Positions 52,907 to 61,954 of a DNA stretch of 64,000 nucleotides are shown piece after piece. The stretch is from Acidimicrobiaceae bacterium (GTDB lineage Bacteria > Actinomycetota > Acidimicrobiia > Acidimicrobiales > RAAP-2). Made by a program: the position numbers and the translations under genes. Under the pieces are notes generated by a model. That model searched no databases. It was given only the letters and a program-made list of their open reading frames with translations, and was not told the DNA's origin. Every line of letters starts with the position of its first letter. Within the stretch, counting starts at the first letter, position 1. The stretch spans positions 109,621 through 173,620 of the forward strand of contig PLZF01000096.1 of assembly GCA_003152015.1 (NCBI GenBank), given 5' to 3'.

Positions 52907-53179
52907 CTAGTCGAGGGACTCGAACAGTTTGGTCAGGCGGGCAATCTCAGCCAGATCCTCGGGTGTGTCGAGCGGGCCATACTCGCGATCCATGCGATCG
53001 AGCATGGCCCGGAGCGCCCTCTGCTGTTGCATGAGGTGGACATGTTGGCGAACCGCTTCATTGACCACCGACGACAACGTCCCCTCGTCCTCTTCGAGGG
53101 CGGCGACCAGGTCTTCGTCGAGCGTGAGCGAGACTTTGCGCTTGGTTGCCATCGGGCGCTTGGTTGCCACGGGTCCCAT
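52907..53179 (-). CDS. vapB: Ribbon-helix-helix antitoxin, VapB-like
   Basis: A 90-residue protein. The N-terminal RHH strand is KRKVSLTLDEDLVAALEED, followed by helices LSSVVNEAVRQHVHLMQQQ and a C-terminal toxin-binding tail ending in EIARLTKLFESLD. The start region is internally duplicated: VATKRP is followed by MATKRK. Possible starts are ATG 53179, GTG 53170 (nine bases from GGGAG) and ATG 53152. The 14-bp inverted repeat immediately upstream is the likely autoregulatory operator. Confidence 0.83.
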   Translation of the reverse strand: MGPVATKRPMATKRKVSLTLDEDLVAALEEDEGTLSSVVNEAVRQHVHLMQQQRALRAMLDRMDREYGPLDTPEDLAEIARLTKLFESLD

Positions 53180-53180
53180 C

Positions 53181-53219
53181 TCCCTATCCTACTATAGAGC
53201 GATGCTAGTAGGATAGGGA
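53181..53219 (-). promoter_or_regulatory. 14-bp inverted repeat, probable VapBC operator
   Basis: TCCCTATCCTACTA (53181-53194) and TAGTAGGATAGGGA (53206-53219) are perfect inverted arms around an 11-base spacer, adjoining the vapB start. Reading leftward, the spacer and inner arm contain TATAGT, which may be the -10 box. The proximal arm also supplies GGATAGGGAG, the only ribosome-binding-like sequence. Confidence 0.65.
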
Positions 53220-53243
53220 GAATTCAAACCCTCCCTCCCCGAC

Positions 53244-54182
53244 TCAGCCTTTCGAACGGGCAAGACCGGCACGTTCACCTCGTACCACGAACTTGGTGGC
53301 CATTTTGCGGGAAGCTTCGTCGATCATCTCGTCGCCGAACATCACCGCTCCGGTCCGGTCGTCCTCGGTGGCCTTCCGGTACGCATCCAGAATGTCCCAG
53401 GCCTTGTCGAACTGTTCCTGGGTGGGCGAGTAGACCTCGTTCAACACCCCGACCTGGTCGGGAGTCAACGCCCACTTGCCGTCGTAACCCAGCACCCGGG
53501 TCCGTTGTGAAAACTCACGCAACGAATCGAGCTCCCGGATCTTCAGGAAGGGCCCGTCGATGACCTGCAGCCCATTGGCACGCCCCGCCATCAGAATCTT
53601 CGAGAACACATAGTTGAAGTGGTCGCCCGGATATTCGGGGATAGCCACCCCTCCGGTCAACACCGGCATCTCCATCGAGGCGGCAAAGTCGGCTGGGCCG
53701 AAGATGATGGTCTCGAGCCGTGGAGACGCCGCACAGATCTCCTCCACGTTGATCAGACCCCTGGTCGTCTCGATCTGAGCCTCGATACCGATGTGGCCCA
53801 CCGGCAGCCCACTCTTCTTCTCCACCTGAGTGAGAAGAAGGTCAAGTGCGACCACCTCGGCGGCCGTCTGCACCTTGGGGAGCATGACTTCATCGAGGCG
53901 TTCTCCGGCGTTGCCCACCACTTCGATCACATCGCCATAGGTCCACTCGGTGTCCCAGGCGTTGATCCTCACGCATAACACGCGATCGTCCCAGGGCAGG
54001 TTCTTGATGGCGTCGGCCACCTTGGCCCTGGCGTTCTCCTTCTCCAACGGAGCCACCGAGTCCTCGAGGTCGAGGAAGCTCATGTCAGCCGGCACGGTGG
54101 GCGCCTTGGACAGGAACTTCTCATTCGACCCGGGCGAGGACATGCACGAGCGACGGGGCAGATTGCGGGAGCGTTCAGACAT
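53244..54182 (-). CDS. HpcH/HpaI aldolase/citrate lyase family protein, probable malyl-CoA / beta-methylmalyl-CoA lyase
   Basis: A 312-residue CitE-like lyase. Recognisable are RRSCMSSPGSNEKFLSKA, FLDLEDSVAPLEKENAR, CVRINAWDTEWTYGDV, VMLPKVQTAAEVVALDLLLTQ, GIEAQIETTRGLINVEEI, ETIIFGPADFAASM and GDEMIDEASRKMA. These strongly resemble the CitE-like protein of the Streptomyces ethylmalonyl-CoA cluster, which cleaves methylmalyl-CoA to glyoxylate and propionyl-CoA. The Mg-binding Glu and Asp are in the IEAQIE and FGPADF segments. The ATG at 54182 starts the conserved part. Citrate lyase alone is unlikely because alpha and gamma subunits are absent. Confidence 0.87.
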   Translation of the reverse strand: MSERSRNLPRRSCMSSPGSNEKFLSKAPTVPADMSFLDLEDSVAPLEKENARAKVADAIKNLPWDDRVLCVRINAWDTEWTYGDVIEVVGNAGERLDEVMLPKVQTAAEVVALDLLLTQVEKKSGLPVGHIGIEAQIETTRGLINVEEICAASPRLETIIFGPADFAASMEMPVLTGGVAIPEYPGDHFNYVFSKILMAGRANGLQVIDGPFLKIRELDSLREFSQRTRVLGYDGKWALTPDQVGVLNEVYSPTQEQFDKAWDILDAYRKATEDDRTGAVMFGDEMIDEASRKMATKFVVRGERAGLARSKG

Positions 54183-54331
54183 GTCCAGATCGTACGGCCA
54201 TCGCCGAAGACAGCCAAACCGGGAGCCGTTCAGCCGATGAATACTGAACTTCGGCATGGCGCCCAGACCACCAGACCACCGGCCGCCAGGCTTTGCCCTG
54301 GCCTCCGACCCGAGCCATCTACAGTGTCGAC

Positions 54332-55228
54332 ATGAGCAATGCCGATCGTCTTGGCGAGGCGGCCCGGCGACTCGCCGCCGCCCTCGAACCGGTGACGGGT
54401 CAGGTGTACTTTGCCGCCGAATGCCACCAGGAGTACGAGAAACTCGGTTTCTCACCGAGCCCGTTCACGCTCGACACCGGGGTACAACTTCCCGACGGAC
54501 CGGCCTACTTCACCAGCCGTGGTTCGTGTATGGGCCAGGTGCCCGGCGAGGTGGTGGCTGCGGCTTTCGCCGTGTTCAATCCCGAAGCTGTCATCCCGGC
54601 TGTTCAACTCGGGTGGACCCACTGCGACGCGCCGACCATCGCGTCGGCCCGTACCCGGGGTGCCACCGCCCAACTCACCCGGATCCTGGGTGACCACCCG
54701 GACGGGCTCGATCGGGCCACAAGTCTTCTTCAGCAAGCCGCGGCACCCCTGAGACCAGAGGGTCGTCCTCTCTACGCCGGGTTACTCAGCCTCGGCCTTC
54801 CCGGCGATCCAATGGGAGACATGTGGAGATCAGGTGACGTCCTGCGCGAGTTCAGAGGTGACGCCCACACCGCATCGTGGATATCGGCCGGATTCGACGC
54901 CACCGAGATCGGCCTGCTCACCGAGCTCTATTGGGGTCTGCCGCTCCGTAGTTACATCCGGACCCGGGCCTGGTCGGACGACAAACTCGATGCGGCGGAA
55001 GAACGTCTCCGTTCCCGCGGACTTGTCGACGACAACGGTTTGACCCAGCAGGGTCGAACGCAGCGGGAGGCCGTCGAGGTGGCCACCGACCGCCAGTGCG
55101 GTCCGGCCGTGGCTGCTCTCGGGGACGAACTACCCGAGCTCATCGCCATATTGGAACCGTGGGGAGCGGCGGTCCGTGACGCAGGCGGTTATCCCCCTTC
55201 AGGACCGCACGATCTAGCTCCTACGTGA
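54332..55228 (+). CDS. SCO6745 family protein (winged-helix-like)
   Basis: A 298-residue soluble protein of the actinobacterial SCO6745 family. It is mostly helical, with AAECHQEYEKLGFSP near the start, AYFTSRGSCMGQVPGEVVAAAFAVFNPEAV and a C-terminal helix-turn-helix-like stretch, KLDAAEERLRSRGLVDDNGLTQQGRTQRE. Function is not established; a DNA-binding role is possible from the C-terminal part. ATG at 54332 begins the conserved region. It stands alone before the MFS gene on the same strand. Confidence 0.75.
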   Translation: MSNADRLGEAARRLAAALEPVTGQVYFAAECHQEYEKLGFSPSPFTLDTGVQLPDGPAYFTSRGSCMGQVPGEVVAAAFAVFNPEAVIPAVQLGWTHCDAPTIASARTRGATAQLTRILGDHPDGLDRATSLLQQAAAPLRPEGRPLYAGLLSLGLPGDPMGDMWRSGDVLREFRGDAHTASWISAGFDATEIGLLTELYWGLPLRSYIRTRAWSDDKLDAAEERLRSRGLVDDNGLTQQGRTQREAVEVATDRQCGPAVAALGDELPELIAILEPWGAAVRDAGGYPPSGPHDLAPT

Positions 55229-55309
55229 GCCCGTCGTTGGTGATGCTCCCCGCTAGTGGCCCTGACCTGGCCTGATGCACCAAACATGACGTCGACGTAA
55301 ACTTTCTCA

Positions 55310-57250
55310 ATGCCGTTTCGAGAGATGCAGACGACCGGCGAAGAGGATGACGACGCCCGAGAGTCCCGGGCGCAGGCGAGCGACGGTGGATCCGGTGGCA
55401 ACCGAGGACCGGGGTCGAACGGCCGGGGACCAGGGTCCAACGGCGGCGGGCCGTCGAACAATGGAGCCGGTGGCCCCAGCCAGCCCAGGCACCCCGGTCG
55501 CCGCCATCGACCCTCCGCCCATCCCGACCGCTACAAGTGGATAGCCCTTTCCAACACCACCATGGGCGTATTGATGGCCACCATCAATATCTCCATTGTC
55601 CTCATCGCCCTTCCCGACATCTTCCGGGGGATCCGCCTCGATCCGCTCGCCCCCGGCAATACCGGCTACCTGCTGTGGGTTCTCATGGCCTTCATGGTGG
55701 TCACCGCGGTGCTGGTGGTCAGCTTCGGACGCATCGGCGACATGTACGGCCGGGTGAAAATGTACAACCTGGGCTTTGCCGTCTTCACCTTCTTCTCCAT
55801 TCTGCTGGCGGTCAGTTGGATGCACGGACCCGCCGGCGCCCTCTACCTCATCGCCATGCGGGTCTTCCAAGGTGTCGGCGCCGCCCTGTTGATGGCCAAC
55901 TCCAGTGCCATTCTCACCGATGCCTTCCCTACCACCCAGCGTGGCTTGGCCCTCGGCATCAACATGGTGGCCGCCATCGCCGGGTCCTTCATCGGGCTGA
56001 TCCTGGGTGGGGTCCTCGGACCTCTCGATTGGCGTCTGGTCTTTCTGGTGTCGGTCCCGGTGGGGATCTTCGGCACTGTGTGGGCGTACGTGATGCTCGA
56101 GGACCGCAGTGAACTCCACCCGGCCCGTATCGACTGGTGGGGAAACATCACCTTCGCGGTGGGCCTCGTTGCGGTGCTGGCGGGCATCACCTACGGCATC
56201 GAGCCCTACGGCCACCACGAGATGGGCTGGACGAATCCCGAAGTGCTGGTAGGCCTCATCGGCGGAGTCGTGATGCTGCTGGTATTTTGCATCATCGAGA
56301 CCCGGGTAGAGGACCCGATGTTCCGGATCCCGCTGTTTCGGATTCGCGCTTTCTCGATGGGCAACGTGGCCAGCCTGCTGGCCGCCTTGGGGCGCGGCGG
56401 CATGATGTTCATTCTCATCATCTGGCTCCAGGGAATCTGGCTTCCCGAACACGGTTACAGCTTCAGCCGCACCCCGCTGTGGGCCGGCATCTACCTGGTG
56501 CCGCTGACCGTCGGCTTCCTCATCGCCGGACCGATTTCGGGGATTCTCTCCGACAAGTACGGTGCCCGCCCGTTCGCCACCGGAGGGATGCTGTTGGCCG
56601 GGCTCAGTTTCTGGCTCCTCGAGCTACTTCCCGTCAACTTCTCCTACCCGGCCTTCGCCGGCATCATCTTGTTGAACGGGTTGGCCATGGGCATCTTCGC
56701 CTCGCCGAACCGGGCCGGCATCATGAACTCACTACCGCCCGATCAGCGGGGCGCCGGCGCCGGGATGGCCAACACCTTCCAGAACTCGGCCCAGGTGCTC
56801 TCCATCGGCGTCTTCTTCACGCTCGTCATCCTGGGTCTGGCCTCGGAACTCCCGGTGAGCCTCTACCACGGACTCGTCATCCACGGCGTGCCGGCCACCG
56901 CCGCCACCCGGGTCTCCCATCTGCCTCCGGTAGGGAGCCTGTTCGCCGCCTTCTTGGGAGTCAGCCCCCTCAAGGCGTTGCTCGGACCCTCCACTTTGGC
57001 GCAGATGCCCCACGCCACCGCCGCCTACCTGACCGGTCGCAGCTTCTTCCCCGGGTTGATCGCCGCCCCGTTCAAGAAGGGCCTCGATCTGGCCTTCGAC
57101 TTCGCCATCGTCTCGTGTCTGCTGGCCGCGGGGGCCTCGTGGTTGCGCGGTGGGAAGTACATCCATGGTGAAGGAGAAGACGCCGCTGAGACTGAGGTCT
57201 TCGATGAGCCGGACTTCGAGGTGGCACAGGCCGAAGCTGCTGCCCGGTAA
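55310..57250 (+). CDS. MFS transporter, DHA2 (EmrB/QacA) 14-TM family
   Basis: A drug or metabolite exporter of 646 residues. A Gly/Asn/Pro-rich, charged N-terminus of about 75 residues (GSGGNRGPGSNGRGPGSN) precedes the first helix TMGVLMATINISIVLIALPDIF. The MFS loop motif FGRIGDMYGRVKMYN lies between helices 2 and 3, and VFQGVGAALLMANSSAILTDAFPTTQRGLALGIN matches the motif-C region of antiporters. About 14 hydrophobic segments follow. A large loop between late helices (VGSLFAAFLGVSPLKALLGPSTLAQMPHATA) and an acidic tail are present. Substrate unknown; no TetR regulator is adjacent. Confidence 0.88.
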   Translation: MPFREMQTTGEEDDDARESRAQASDGGSGGNRGPGSNGRGPGSNGGGPSNNGAGGPSQPRHPGRRHRPSAHPDRYKWIALSNTTMGVLMATINISIVLIALPDIFRGIRLDPLAPGNTGYLLWVLMAFMVVTAVLVVSFGRIGDMYGRVKMYNLGFAVFTFFSILLAVSWMHGPAGALYLIAMRVFQGVGAALLMANSSAILTDAFPTTQRGLALGINMVAAIAGSFIGLILGGVLGPLDWRLVFLVSVPVGIFGTVWAYVMLEDRSELHPARIDWWGNITFAVGLVAVLAGITYGIEPYGHHEMGWTNPEVLVGLIGGVVMLLVFCIIETRVEDPMFRIPLFRIRAFSMGNVASLLAALGRGGMMFILIIWLQGIWLPEHGYSFSRTPLWAGIYLVPLTVGFLIAGPISGILSDKYGARPFATGGMLLAGLSFWLLELLPVNFSYPAFAGIILLNGLAMGIFASPNRAGIMNSLPPDQRGAGAGMANTFQNSAQVLSIGVFFTLVILGLASELPVSLYHGLVIHGVPATAATRVSHLPPVGSLFAAFLGVSPLKALLGPSTLAQMPHATAAYLTGRSFFPGLIAAPFKKGLDLAFDFAIVSCLLAAGASWLRGGKYIHGEGEDAAETEVFDEPDFEVAQAEAAAR

Positions 57251-57363
57251 TCAGAGGGGCCGCCGGCAGGCACCCACTCACCCTGCGGACAGGGGCACAT
57301 CCACCGATGAGCACCGGGGACCCGGAGCTCATCGGGAGCCGCTCTGGATCAGCGGGTGGTGGA

Positions 57364-58602
57364 TCAGCCGGGTGGTGGCGCCGGGTCGGCCTGCAGGTCG
57401 GCCGGGGTCAGCTGCTCGGACAACAGCCGATCGAATCGGGTCGGATCCCCGCCCACAAACGAGCGGCACAGTGGCAAACCTTCCACATAACAGGTGAGGT
57501 AGGCCCGCCACGTCGGGTGGGTAAGGAACTCGACAGCCTTGGACGCCCGGTCGGTCGACAGCAGACCCCACCGGGCAACCTCGCCGATGACCGTGTCGGC
57601 GTCGGCCCCGTCTTCGTGGAGCCGGAAGGCGGCGTTCTGCCGCACCGCCCCGAGTGCCTCACCGGCTTCGGACACCGCCGCCACCACCTCGGGGTCGTAA
57701 CGGATGCCCAGAGGACGCAGATGTTCGGCCACCACTGATTCGGGTCGACGACCGACAATCACTTCCAGGCCGAGATCGGCCAGTCCCTCCGCCAACAGGC
57801 ACTGTGGCGTGCCGACCAGAAAGATCGACTCCTCCCACCAGTTCCGGTGGCGTACCAGGCCCACCTCTTTGCGGGTGTGCTCGGTGTGGTGGCCCGGATA
57901 CGACTCGTGCGCCACCAGGTGGGCCAGGCTGGTTGACAGCACCGGGAGGTCGGTGTTCACCGCCACCCGGCTCTGCAGGTCGCCCAGGTAGTAGTTGAAC
58001 CCTGACCACGGCTGGTCCGACACCAGCTCGAACTCGACATGCTCTCCCTCGGGCAACCCGAACAGTGTCCGGGTCCGATCCCGGAAGTCTTCGGCCAACG
58101 AATCGATGGCGCTCCGCAGGGTGTCGGGCGGAACGGCGTGAGACTCCCTCCAGGTGACCAAGCGCTCGGCCAGTGGGCCCCCGCCCGGCAACACCTCATC
58201 GAGACGGCGGTGGGCGTCGGCGAACGTACTTTCGTCGACCCGGCTGGGCCGGATCCCGTAACAGGACTCCACCTCGTCGGCATAGCCAATGGGCTCGTTG
58301 TCGAGCTTGCGCGCCGTGGTCAACAAGCCGATCACCTGGGCCCGCAGCCAACGCCGTCGTGCCGGAGCTGCTCCATCGGATCCATCGGACCCATCGAGTC
58401 TTTCCCCGGCGTCGATGTCACCAAGAAGCTTCCGGGCTTCGGCCACCAGCTGATCCGGAGGGTGCACCGGCTCCACGGCCACGGCATCGGCTCGTCCGGG
58501 AGGACCGTAGTAGGCATCCACCAGTCCGTCGATGTGCCGACCCAACCGGAGGCCGAGCGTCACGTACCGATCGACCAACCCCGGGTCGCCGCGCTCTGTC
58601 AC
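57364..58602 (-). CDS. DUF885-like metallopeptidase-type protein
   Basis: A 412-residue soluble, mostly helical protein. The metal-binding motif is LVAHESYPGHHTEH, with a distal Glu in CLLAEGLADLGLEV, the zinc-peptidase pattern seen in DUF885 and related carboxypeptidase-like families. The N-terminus resembles bacterial DUF885 proteins (YVTLGLRLGRHIDGLVDAYYGP). No signal peptide. The substrate is unknown. It starts 6 bases after the dienelactone hydrolase stop and is likely in one transcript with it. Confidence 0.75.
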   Translation of the reverse strand: MTERGDPGLVDRYVTLGLRLGRHIDGLVDAYYGPPGRADAVAVEPVHPPDQLVAEARKLLGDIDAGERLDGSDGSDGAAPARRRWLRAQVIGLLTTARKLDNEPIGYADEVESCYGIRPSRVDESTFADAHRRLDEVLPGGGPLAERLVTWRESHAVPPDTLRSAIDSLAEDFRDRTRTLFGLPEGEHVEFELVSDQPWSGFNYYLGDLQSRVAVNTDLPVLSTSLAHLVAHESYPGHHTEHTRKEVGLVRHRNWWEESIFLVGTPQCLLAEGLADLGLEVIVGRRPESVVAEHLRPLGIRYDPEVVAAVSEAGEALGAVRQNAAFRLHEDGADADTVIGEVARWGLLSTDRASKAVEFLTHPTWRAYLTCYVEGLPLCRSFVGGDPTRFDRLLSEQLTPADLQADPAPPPG

Positions 58603-58608
58603 CGCGGT

Positions 58609-59301
58609 TCAGCCCAGTTGCTCACGAAAGAACGCGACGGAGCGGTCCCAGAGAAGACCGGCGCCCTCGGGATGGTACGCCTCGGGCCGGTCCTCATTGA
58701 AGAAAGCGTGGCCGGCTCCCTCGTAGGTATGGAACTCGACCTGTTTGCCCAGATCTCGCAACTGCGCCTCGAGCTGGCGGGCGCTTTCGGGAGTGAAGTA
58801 GTCGTCCTCGGCGGCGACGTGGCCCAGCACCGCAGCTGTCAACTTCGAGTAGTCGGGCTGGGCATCGGGCCACGGAATGAGCCCGTACGCCGGAACCACC
58901 GCCTTCACCGCATCGGGGCGCTGGGTGGCCAGCACCAGGGCCAGTCCCCCACCCATGCAGAACCCGATGACCCCGACCTCGGCGCGACCCGTGCGGCGGA
59001 CCAGTTCGTCAACCGCACCGCTCAGATCCCGTGCCGCCGAGTCCATCTTGAGCGCCATCATCTCTTTGCCCGCTTCATCCGGCTCGGTGAGAGGAACAGT
59101 CGTCCCGTGGTAGAGGTCGGGGGCGAACGCAGTGAACCCGACCTCGGCGAACCGGTCACAGGTCCGTTTGATCTGGTCGACCAGACCCCACCACTCTTGA
59201 AGGACGACGATTCCTGGTCCAGACTCGGCCCCCCCGGATGGGACCGCCAGGTAGCCCTCAGCGGTTCCCCCATTGCATGCGAATTCGATGATCTCACCCA
59301 T
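58609..59301 (-). CDS. Dienelactone hydrolase family protein
   Basis: A 230-residue alpha/beta-hydrolase. The nucleophile is Cys115 in VIGFCMGGGLAL, with Glu36 in LQEWWGL and the catalytic His in YEGAGHAFFNED, as in dienelactone hydrolase. The Asp is expected in VAAEDDYFTPES. True DLH acts on dienelactones in chlorocatechol breakdown, but many homologues act on other esters; no catechol genes are near. Start ATG at 59301. Confidence 0.87.
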   Translation of the reverse strand: MGEIIEFACNGGTAEGYLAVPSGGAESGPGIVVLQEWWGLVDQIKRTCDRFAEVGFTAFAPDLYHGTTVPLTEPDEAGKEMMALKMDSAARDLSGAVDELVRRTGRAEVGVIGFCMGGGLALVLATQRPDAVKAVVPAYGLIPWPDAQPDYSKLTAAVLGHVAAEDDYFTPESARQLEAQLRDLGKQVEFHTYEGAGHAFFNEDRPEAYHPEGAGLLWDRSVAFFREQLG

Positions 59302-59432
59302 GGCGATGACCCTACCCGGCTCCTTGATCGGGTGGCTGTCGCTCTCGCTGGGGTTGGCGGACCGACCGGTATCGGTGACCGGAGGGGGTAATCGGAAGGG
59401 TGGAAATGTGAGCGGGAGGTGATCAGAGTGTG

Positions 59433-59468
59433 ACCGGGATGTGGCGAAATGGCGTCATCTGTCCCGGT
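59433..59468 (+). promoter_or_regulatory. Hairpin upstream of the NlpC/P60 gene
   Basis: ACCGGGA (59433-59439) and TCCCGGT (59462-59468) form a 7-bp stem around a 22-base loop that contains a second weak pairing (GATG with CATC). It lies about 90 bases upstream of the start. It may be a leader structure or the terminator of an earlier transcript; I could not fit it to the c-di-AMP (ydaO) riboswitch consensus. Confidence 0.35.
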
Positions 59469-59556
59469 ACGATATTTCTATTATTGCAGGTCAGAGGCAT
59501 GTTTTAGAGGGATGCGCTTGTGTCGGGGGCCTAGATCGACTAGAACGTAGGGCGTT

Positions 59557-60789
59557 ATGACTCACGCCGAGCAGTACTCGACGTCCGAGCCAGGTGCGCC
59601 TCACAAGGCACGCACGAGGTCCCGTAGTCGGGTCGGTGCGCTGCTCGCACTGGCCGTCACTACCGGAATCACGTCTCTGGTAGTGGTGCCCACGCGCCCA
59701 GCTTCGGCCGACCAAATCTCTGATGCCAAGGCCCAGGCCTCGGCGCTGACCGCCAAGATCGCGGCAGAGCAGCAGCAGATCGCGGCGTTGACTTCACAGT
59801 ACGATGCTGCCAGTTACAAGATCTCTCAGCTCAACAGCCAGATCGCTCAGAGCCAGGCCGAGGTGGCCAAGGATCAGGCCGAGGTGGCCAAGGACCAGGG
59901 GCAGCTTCGAAACCAGGCAGTGGCCGACTACATGAGTAACGGCACCAGCAGTCAACTCACTCAGATGTTCACGGGTGACAACAACGCTGCCGGCATTCAC
60001 AACGTATATTCCGCCATTGCTTCGGGCAACGTGACCAACACCGTTGACCATCTGCACACTGCGCAGAACCAACTTCGCGCCGAACAGAGCGCGCTGCAGC
60101 AGCAACAGTCACAGGCCACGTCGGCCGCCGACGCGGCAGCAGCATCGAAGAATCAGGCCTCGTCACTGGCCTCACAGGATTCATCGGCACTGAACGGCGT
60201 CAATGCCAACATTCAGTCATTGGTCAGGCAACAGCAAGCTGCCGCCCTAGCTGCCGCGCAAGCTGCCGCCCAGGCCAAGCTGGCTTCTGCTCAGGCCGCC
60301 CAAGCTGCCGCCCAAGCTGCCGCCCAAGCTGCCGCCCGGTCCAGTTCGTCGGGTGGTAGTTCGTCGGGTGGTAGTTCGAGCGGTGGCGGGGGTGGCGGTT
60401 ACGTTTCCTTCAGCCCACCTCCTCCCACCTCCAGCGGTGCGGCAGGTGCCGTGCAGGCCGCCCAGGGTGAGATAGGCGTCCCTTACCAGTGGGGCGGCAC
60501 TAGTCCTCAGACCGGCTTCGACTGCTCAGGTCTGACGATGTGGGCGTACCAACAGGTCGGCATCAGCCTTCCCCACTATTCGGGGGCACAGTACAACGCC
60601 ACCACCCACATTGCGCTGGCCGATATTGCTCCGGGTGACCTGTTGTTCTACGGTCCCGGCGGGAGTGAACACGTGGCCATGTATATCGGCGGGGGCGAGA
60701 TGGTCGAAGCGCCATACACCGGTTCGACCGTGCATGATACCCCGATGCGCACCGGTAACGGCTTCGTCGGCGTCGGGCGAGTGGGCTAG
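59557..60789 (+). CDS. Secreted NlpC/P60 peptidoglycan endopeptidase with coiled coil (RipA/CwlO-like)
   Basis: A 410-residue exported cell-wall hydrolase. The signal peptide has a basic start, a hydrophobic core (VGALLALAVTTGITSLVVV) and probable cleavage after PASA. A long coiled coil (DAKAQASALTAKIAAEQQQI to about residue 240), an Ala/Gln linker, a Gly/Ser linker and the NlpC/P60 domain follow. The catalytic Cys323 is in GFDCSGLTMWAY and His372 in SEHVAMYIGGG. Such enzymes cut peptide cross-bridges during division or growth; the coiled coil probably autoinhibits or recruits an FtsEX-type partner. Repeats GSSSGGSSS and QAAAQAAA mark the linkers. Confidence 0.93.
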   Translation: MTHAEQYSTSEPGAPHKARTRSRSRVGALLALAVTTGITSLVVVPTRPASADQISDAKAQASALTAKIAAEQQQIAALTSQYDAASYKISQLNSQIAQSQAEVAKDQAEVAKDQGQLRNQAVADYMSNGTSSQLTQMFTGDNNAAGIHNVYSAIASGNVTNTVDHLHTAQNQLRAEQSALQQQQSQATSAADAAAASKNQASSLASQDSSALNGVNANIQSLVRQQQAAALAAAQAAAQAKLASAQAAQAAAQAAAQAAARSSSSGGSSSGGSSSGGGGGGYVSFSPPPPTSSGAAGAVQAAQGEIGVPYQWGGTSPQTGFDCSGLTMWAYQQVGISLPHYSGAQYNATTHIALADIAPGDLLFYGPGGSEHVAMYIGGGEMVEAPYTGSTVHDTPMRTGNGFVGVGRVG

Positions 60790-60916
60790 CGATTACGTAG
60801 GTCATGTGTGTCCCGGCACCAGCCGAGACACAGTGTCGGGCAAACCGGGAGTCATCAACTCGACCGTCGGGCAATGGGGTCATGAACCCAGGCGTGCCAA
60901 TCCGAGCGTCGGCGAC

Positions 60917-61714
60917 TCAGGCCTGATCGTGGGCAGTGAGCTCCTTCGGCGGTAGCTTCCCTTCTGCACCGGCAGCCCGTGGCCCGGGCGGGCGGGCAAA
61001 CCGGAAGGACAAGGCTTCGCGCCCGGCTTGTACGACCATGGCCCGACCCGATTCTTCGCCGGTGAGACAGCCGAGGACGGCGTCCGCCACCGCACTCGGG
61101 TCGATGATCGGAAACCCGCTCTGCTCAAGAAGCTCTCGCACGTCATCGATCAACGGCGTGTCCACCAGGCCGGGGCAGATTGCGTTGATGGTGATGTGCT
61201 TCTCCGCCAACTGGGGAGCGAGCGCCCGGACCAGGCCCACCACTGCGGCTTTGGTCAGAGCGTAGATCGGGTCGGGGGAATAGCCGATCAAGCCGGCCAG
61301 GGAGGCGGTGGCGACGATCGATCCACCTCCTCGGCTCGTCATGACGGGAACCAATGCCCGGATGCCGAAGGCAACCCCGTCCACGTTCACGCCTAATGCC
61401 CGCCGGTACTGGGCGTCGGTCAGTAGCGAGATGTCGGCTTCTCCGGTGGTCACCCCGGCGTTGAGGTGAGCCAGGTCGATGCCCCCGAGGCGCCCGGTTA
61501 TTTCTTCGACGATGCCGGGCCACTGGTCGGACCGGCTCACGTCGGCATGCACGGCCACACCTCCGAGCAGGGAGGCGGCACTTTCAGCGGCGGTGGCGTC
61601 GATGTCCACCACGGCCACCGTGGCCCCGGATTCGGCCAGCCGGGAGGCAGATGCCAACCCGATCCCCGACGCGCCTCCGGTGACCAGGGCCACCTTTCCG
61701 GAAAGTGTCTTCAT
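60917..61714 (-). CDS. SDR family oxidoreductase
   Basis: A 265-residue short-chain dehydrogenase: TGGASGIG cofactor motif, AHLNAGVTTG in place of NNAG, catalytic Ser in VATASLAGLIG and YALTKAAVVG with the Tyr and Lys. A C-terminal extension of about 25 residues rich in Pro, Ala and Lys replaces the usual VDGG end. ATG at 61714 follows GGGGGA; ATG 61726 is also possible. Substrate unknown. Confidence 0.86.
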   Translation of the reverse strand: MKTLSGKVALVTGGASGIGLASASRLAESGATVAVVDIDATAAESAASLLGGVAVHADVSRSDQWPGIVEEITGRLGGIDLAHLNAGVTTGEADISLLTDAQYRRALGVNVDGVAFGIRALVPVMTSRGGGSIVATASLAGLIGYSPDPIYALTKAAVVGLVRALAPQLAEKHITINAICPGLVDTPLIDDVRELLEQSGFPIIDPSAVADAVLGCLTGEESGRAMVVQAGREALSFRFARPPGPRAAGAEGKLPPKELTAHDQA

Positions 61715-61954
61715 CTTTTCCCCCATCGGATCCGAATGTGCTCTGTGCTGCCTGGTCCGTCACGCCTGTACGCTCCGCCTTCAGGCGGGCTGCCGTGCTG
61801 CCGGGCGGCACCCCGGCCCACGCTCGGACCCCATCCCGGTGCGTGAACTCACCATACCGGGCACCTGGGGCATACTGGCACGACGTCAGCAGGACACGTT
61901 CGGCAGAGCGGCGCCCCATGTCACCCGCAGTGCCCGCTGCCGTAGCAACCAATC

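Noticed and set aside
59302..59556. c-di-AMP (ydaO-type) riboswitch before the NlpC/P60 gene
   Set aside because: This riboswitch often precedes actinobacterial wall hydrolases, but its conserved GC-rich core motifs were not found. Only one 7-bp hairpin is supported.
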